The notes beneath the pieces were generated by a model, which was not told the origin of the DNA, made no database searches, and worked only from the letters and a program-made list of their open reading frames with translations. 64,000 bases of DNA, taken from contig JAYKKI010000013.1 of assembly GCA_039881145.1 (NCBI GenBank), positions 40,629,501 through 40,693,500 of the forward strand, given 5' to 3'. Shown here one piece after another: positions 60,505 through 64,000 of the stretch (its first letter is position 1; every line of letters starts with the position of its first letter). The DNA comes from Druceiella hillmani. Its lineage: Eukaryota > Arthropoda > Insecta > Lepidoptera > Hepialidae. The translations under genes and the position numbers were made by a program.

Positions 60505-61401
60505 TTAGTCTTCGAATAGAGGTTATTTTTTATTATTATGCAAATGAAAAAGTAATCACACGAGATGTTTTGTAAAAATTCGTCAAACTACATGTACATC
60601 AAGGTGCAAAAACAAATAAAGGAAAAGAATAAAACTGAATACTCACTAGATATTATTACTTGAACAGAAGATAAATTTACGTATTTCAATAGTGAGTGAA
60701 AAACAGAATATAATCAAAACAATTTAATAACACTAAATTACAGTAAATTATTGAGATCACGAGATACGTGCAAAGAATTAACATTGCCACTTCTAATTCG
60801 TATTCGGTATGAAATAAGTTGTCTGTATATTTTATGACTTTGATATCAATACCAATTACTGGACCGCTTCTTGATTAATTACATTTGTTTAAATATAGCT
60901 TATCACGTACAACAGTTATTTTTTTAGAAGCGTCCTATATCATGTGATATCCGAGCTGCAATTTGTTTTGAATACATACTTGATATCCATTAAAAAATCA
61001 AACAAGATGATATTATTGACACACATCTTTAATTTTGTGTATTTGCAGAAATAGCTTAATAACAAGGTCGCTTTAATATAACGGGAGGTAGCTCGCCATA
61101 TCAAAGGATTTGGACAACCTTTGTCGGATTACTTTGTGTTTTCTCTGCGTACTCTACAAAGGAAATTCCTTGTTGACTTGTTCACTCATATTTGTTTTCG
61201 ATCCCAAAACTCGTATTTATTTAGAGGAAGCGGAAAATTTATTTTCTATTTTATATATTTTAGTAACGTTATAATCAAAGCTTTTTACGTAATGGAAAAT
61301 AAGTTTAATTACTTGAACAAAAAGAGTGTAAAGATATTTCGAGGCCGAAAAACTGTCCTGATTTGAAAAAAGCATAGAAAATGCGGCTCCACGTTTTCTT
61401 C
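60505..61401. other. AT-rich DNA, nothing recognised
   Basis: No signature. The frames near 61121-61501 on both strands overlap the hairpin at 61402 and are not supported. Confidence 0.4.
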
Positions 61402-61447
61402 TTTTGGTTGTATTCCTCAATACGTATATTGAGGAATACAACCAAAA
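61402..61447. repeat. Perfect 21-bp-stem hairpin, 4-nt loop
   Basis: TTTTGGTTGTATTCCTCAAT plus A (61402-61422) pairs perfectly with 61427-61447 around CGTA. Confidence 0.93.
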
Positions 61448-64000
61448 TAGATAAGTCCATGAATATCCCTCAAAACATACAATATTTCGGCCTCCAGTCA
61501 CTAGTAGTTACGCATACAACTGAAATATACAACACATTGCTCATCCCGAGTAATAAGATGGTTCAACCAGTTAAACATATGTTGAAAAGATAAAAGTTAC
61601 GTATGTTACCACGACTTGGTGTTGATGCTGACTCGACTTATATTTTTACATATTGCCTAATTTGTATAATTGGTTTCATGATTACATTCAAGTTAAGTAG
61701 CCAAAGCCTGCGTTGAAAATCTGAGATCTTCTTCAATTAGTGAATTTAATTCGGCGACATGAAAATTAACCGATACACTATACCAAAATAAGATATGTAA
61801 CATATACTTGTCACTCCGGAATGGCCGGAACCATAGTCTTATAATAACGATACAGACAGAATCGATAGTTACTCTCTGGTGTATGCTGCGTGTGGTTTCT
61901 GCTGCAGAATGACCAGATTAAAATTTAAAGAGCAAGAATTGACACACATTGGTTTTATAATGGTCCATTTTTTCTCGAAACTGACTTGTCAATTTTGAAA
62001 CTAGAAATGAGGTGAAGAACGCGACGCGCTCTTTATATATCCTTGATGGTGGAATATTATCGAAGGTTTTGAAAAACTCTGTTTTTTTTTTAAAACGCTC
62101 ATTACTTGTCAGTCAACCTGTCAAAAAAAATAGAAAGTTGACTGAAGAATATTTTCGTTTTTGAAGTTGTTCCATTTGCAACTAATTTTTTGTCATGATG
62201 TTGTCACCAAATTTATTACAAAAAAAAATGATGCTGTATCAATTGTGATACAAATTAAATTTCGACATGATCAAAGTCAATTTTCACGCTATTTCTTCAC
62301 TGAAAGTGTTCAATTTTTTTGTAATTTCATTTTCGTCTAGAATATCGATTGAAGGAGAAATCCATAAAGATTCTAAAATTATTTATTTTAGAACTTACGT
62401 AATATAGAACTAGAGGTATTATTTAACATAAATATTCGAAAATTTCTTTTAATTTTTTTAATTGCCAAAATGATTTGCAATAAACATTGTCAATCAAAAC
62501 ACGTTTATACAGCCATTGAAATAAAAATTATGCTAAATTATTCCTCATACAATTCGTTGGTTCCTTCAATTGATTATTATTTATACATGTTGTATATGAC
62601 TGTATAGCGATTACTTACTACTTATTAGCGAGACTGATAACTAATATGGTTATATGTGAGTTATCTGTGTCTGTAAAAAGCAATTGTCAATTTTTTTTAT
62701 CAAATTTAAAAGTAATAGATTTAATTAAATGCTATTTATGTAATGACTATTAAGGTGTGGTTATTATGCTTGTTATATATTTATGGATGTATTCAGCACA
62801 GAAAAGTTTGGTAAATACAGTTATATTACTTCAGCGTAAATTATAGGTAGTGCTAATATTACATCGTGTACTTAATTTAGATTCTGTCTTTTATTAACTT
62901 CACTTATATCTATTAAGGAACCAAAAAGGAAATGTTGAGATTGTTCTCCCTATCGATCAACAATATCAAGTCCAAATTGAAATAAATATTTTACGCGATG
63001 CTCTTAACTTATATCAAAACCATGATGTACGTATATTGCCAATTAAATTATGATATTAATAATATATTATCCCTTGTAGCTATTGTAAATTAAAGTAACG
63101 TAGATTCTCTATGGACTAAAAAATAATAAAAGTATAACTGCACTAGAACAATGTCTTTAATTTCGTTCACATTAAACATCATCTTCTTTCCTGCATGAAA
63201 TTTTAAAAAATGTTTAACTTTTTACGCGAGCTTTTTTAACTCTATAGGCAACGAATTATGTTCACATAAAATATCGTACCTACTAGCTACTAGTATGACA
63301 CTTTATGTGATGAAGGCGTAAATAAAAAGGAATTTTCTCCAAAATAAGCAAGTAGATAAGAATTGAAAAGAAATATTTTCTGAACAAAATTGTATGTTGA
63401 AAAATATAAAAAAATATATATATATAAAATAAATATTTATAATAAATAAATCAACACTTATTTTACAGCATTATTATTTCAAATATATCAGACAGATGTA
63501 CAACGAAATTTAACATGAAGATTACGTTATTAATTTTTAAACACGAAACTTAAAAACAGTTTTAGATTATTAAGTTTGTCTTGTGTTGTAAACTATAATA
63601 CGAAAAAAATAGGCTTAAAATCATTAAATGATTAGTGATAAAATATTTCAACCAAAAAACTTATCTCTTCGACGTTTATCTTAAATCTATGAATTATTTA
63701 AGTCTTCCATAGAGTCAATAATATGTGATTGTCATTTCTCGGTGGTTTTATGTTAAACGCATAGAAAATGGTCAAAGATTAGTGGACTAGATCAAAATAA
63801 AATATATTAATATCTGAACACTTGACTTGTTTTTTGTATTTAATTTATTGCAGTGTCCCTTTACAGTTAATGTTTTCATGCAATGAAAATATTCGGAAAA
63901 TTTATTATTGTAAAAAAAAGAGTTTCTAAATATGAGATTACAAACCAAAGAGTTGTCCGATACGCAACTACCTCAGTCCTTCAGTCACCTGAATACAGTT
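61448..64000. other. AT-rich DNA, nothing recognised
   Basis: No gene, terminal repeat, tandem array or mobile-element motif recognised to the end of the window. Confidence 0.45.

Overview
This is an AT-rich (roughly 70% AT by eye) eukaryotic window with no intact protein-coding gene, tRNA, rRNA or CRISPR array that I can support. It looks like intergenic or deep intronic DNA from an insect. Three features point to an insect: mariner-type transposases, insect-style non-LTR retrotransposon remnants, and several copies of the dispersed repeat that starts CTAGCTGTNNCCCGCGACTTCG. That repeat and a repeat with ends like AGGGTTCYGTA...TACGGAACYCT are familiar to me from Lepidoptera and relatives, so a moth or butterfly (or related order) is my best guess. 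This is inference only.

Layout. 1-7.5 kb: tandem duplications (268 bp at 1215, about 240 bp at 2972), a hairpin at 5251 and two degenerate copies of the CTAGCTGT-type repeat. 7.5-14.1 kb: TA/GA/TG microsatellites, foldback element copy 1 (8185-8477) and a degenerate array of about 140-bp units (13.3-14.1 kb). 15.7-16.4 kb: a dead Jockey-like LINE whose 3' coding end carries an in-frame 117-bp tandem repeat. 17.6-21.6 kb: three blocks that recur in the same order and orientation at 54.8-58.0 kb, probably an old segmental duplication; the first copy is interrupted by a broken mariner-like transposase, a microsatellite and the 3' end of an RTE-type LINE, the second by another LINE remnant and a 44-bp-stem hairpin. 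26.4-29.2 kb: degenerate satellite-like and minisatellite repeats, plus foldback copy 2. 32-34 kb: a long CTAGCTGT-type element and a 525-bp MITE with 42-bp terminal inverted repeats. 35 kb and 43.7 kb: islands of higher GC, one possibly a regulatory element and one possibly a solo LTR. 39.4-40.6 kb: an end-to-end but inactivated 1195-bp mariner. 44.9-45.6 kb: foldback copies 3 and 4. 52.1-52.7 kb: a long foldback copy with an internal reading frame. 53.7 kb: a second mariner scrap. 60-61.5 kb: a 162-bp duplication and a hairpin.

The best candidate for something undescribed is the foldback family (five copies at 8.2, 29.2, 44.9, 45.3 and 52.1 kb). The element has asymmetric ends (CACAATTAAATG at one end, a tail ending CCAAATATATTCAA at the other). 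It is flanked by direct repeats of about 12 bp: two copies perfect, one with two mismatches, one imperfect with an indel. Four copies are short foldbacks or deletion derivatives. The fifth is a 581-bp form with short inverted repeats that holds a 117-codon frame, starting at an ATG inside the terminal repeat and broken by a single TAG. Indels between copies inside the shared N-terminal coding part are 3, 3 and 9 nt, which hints that the source element encodes a protein. I do not recognise that protein.
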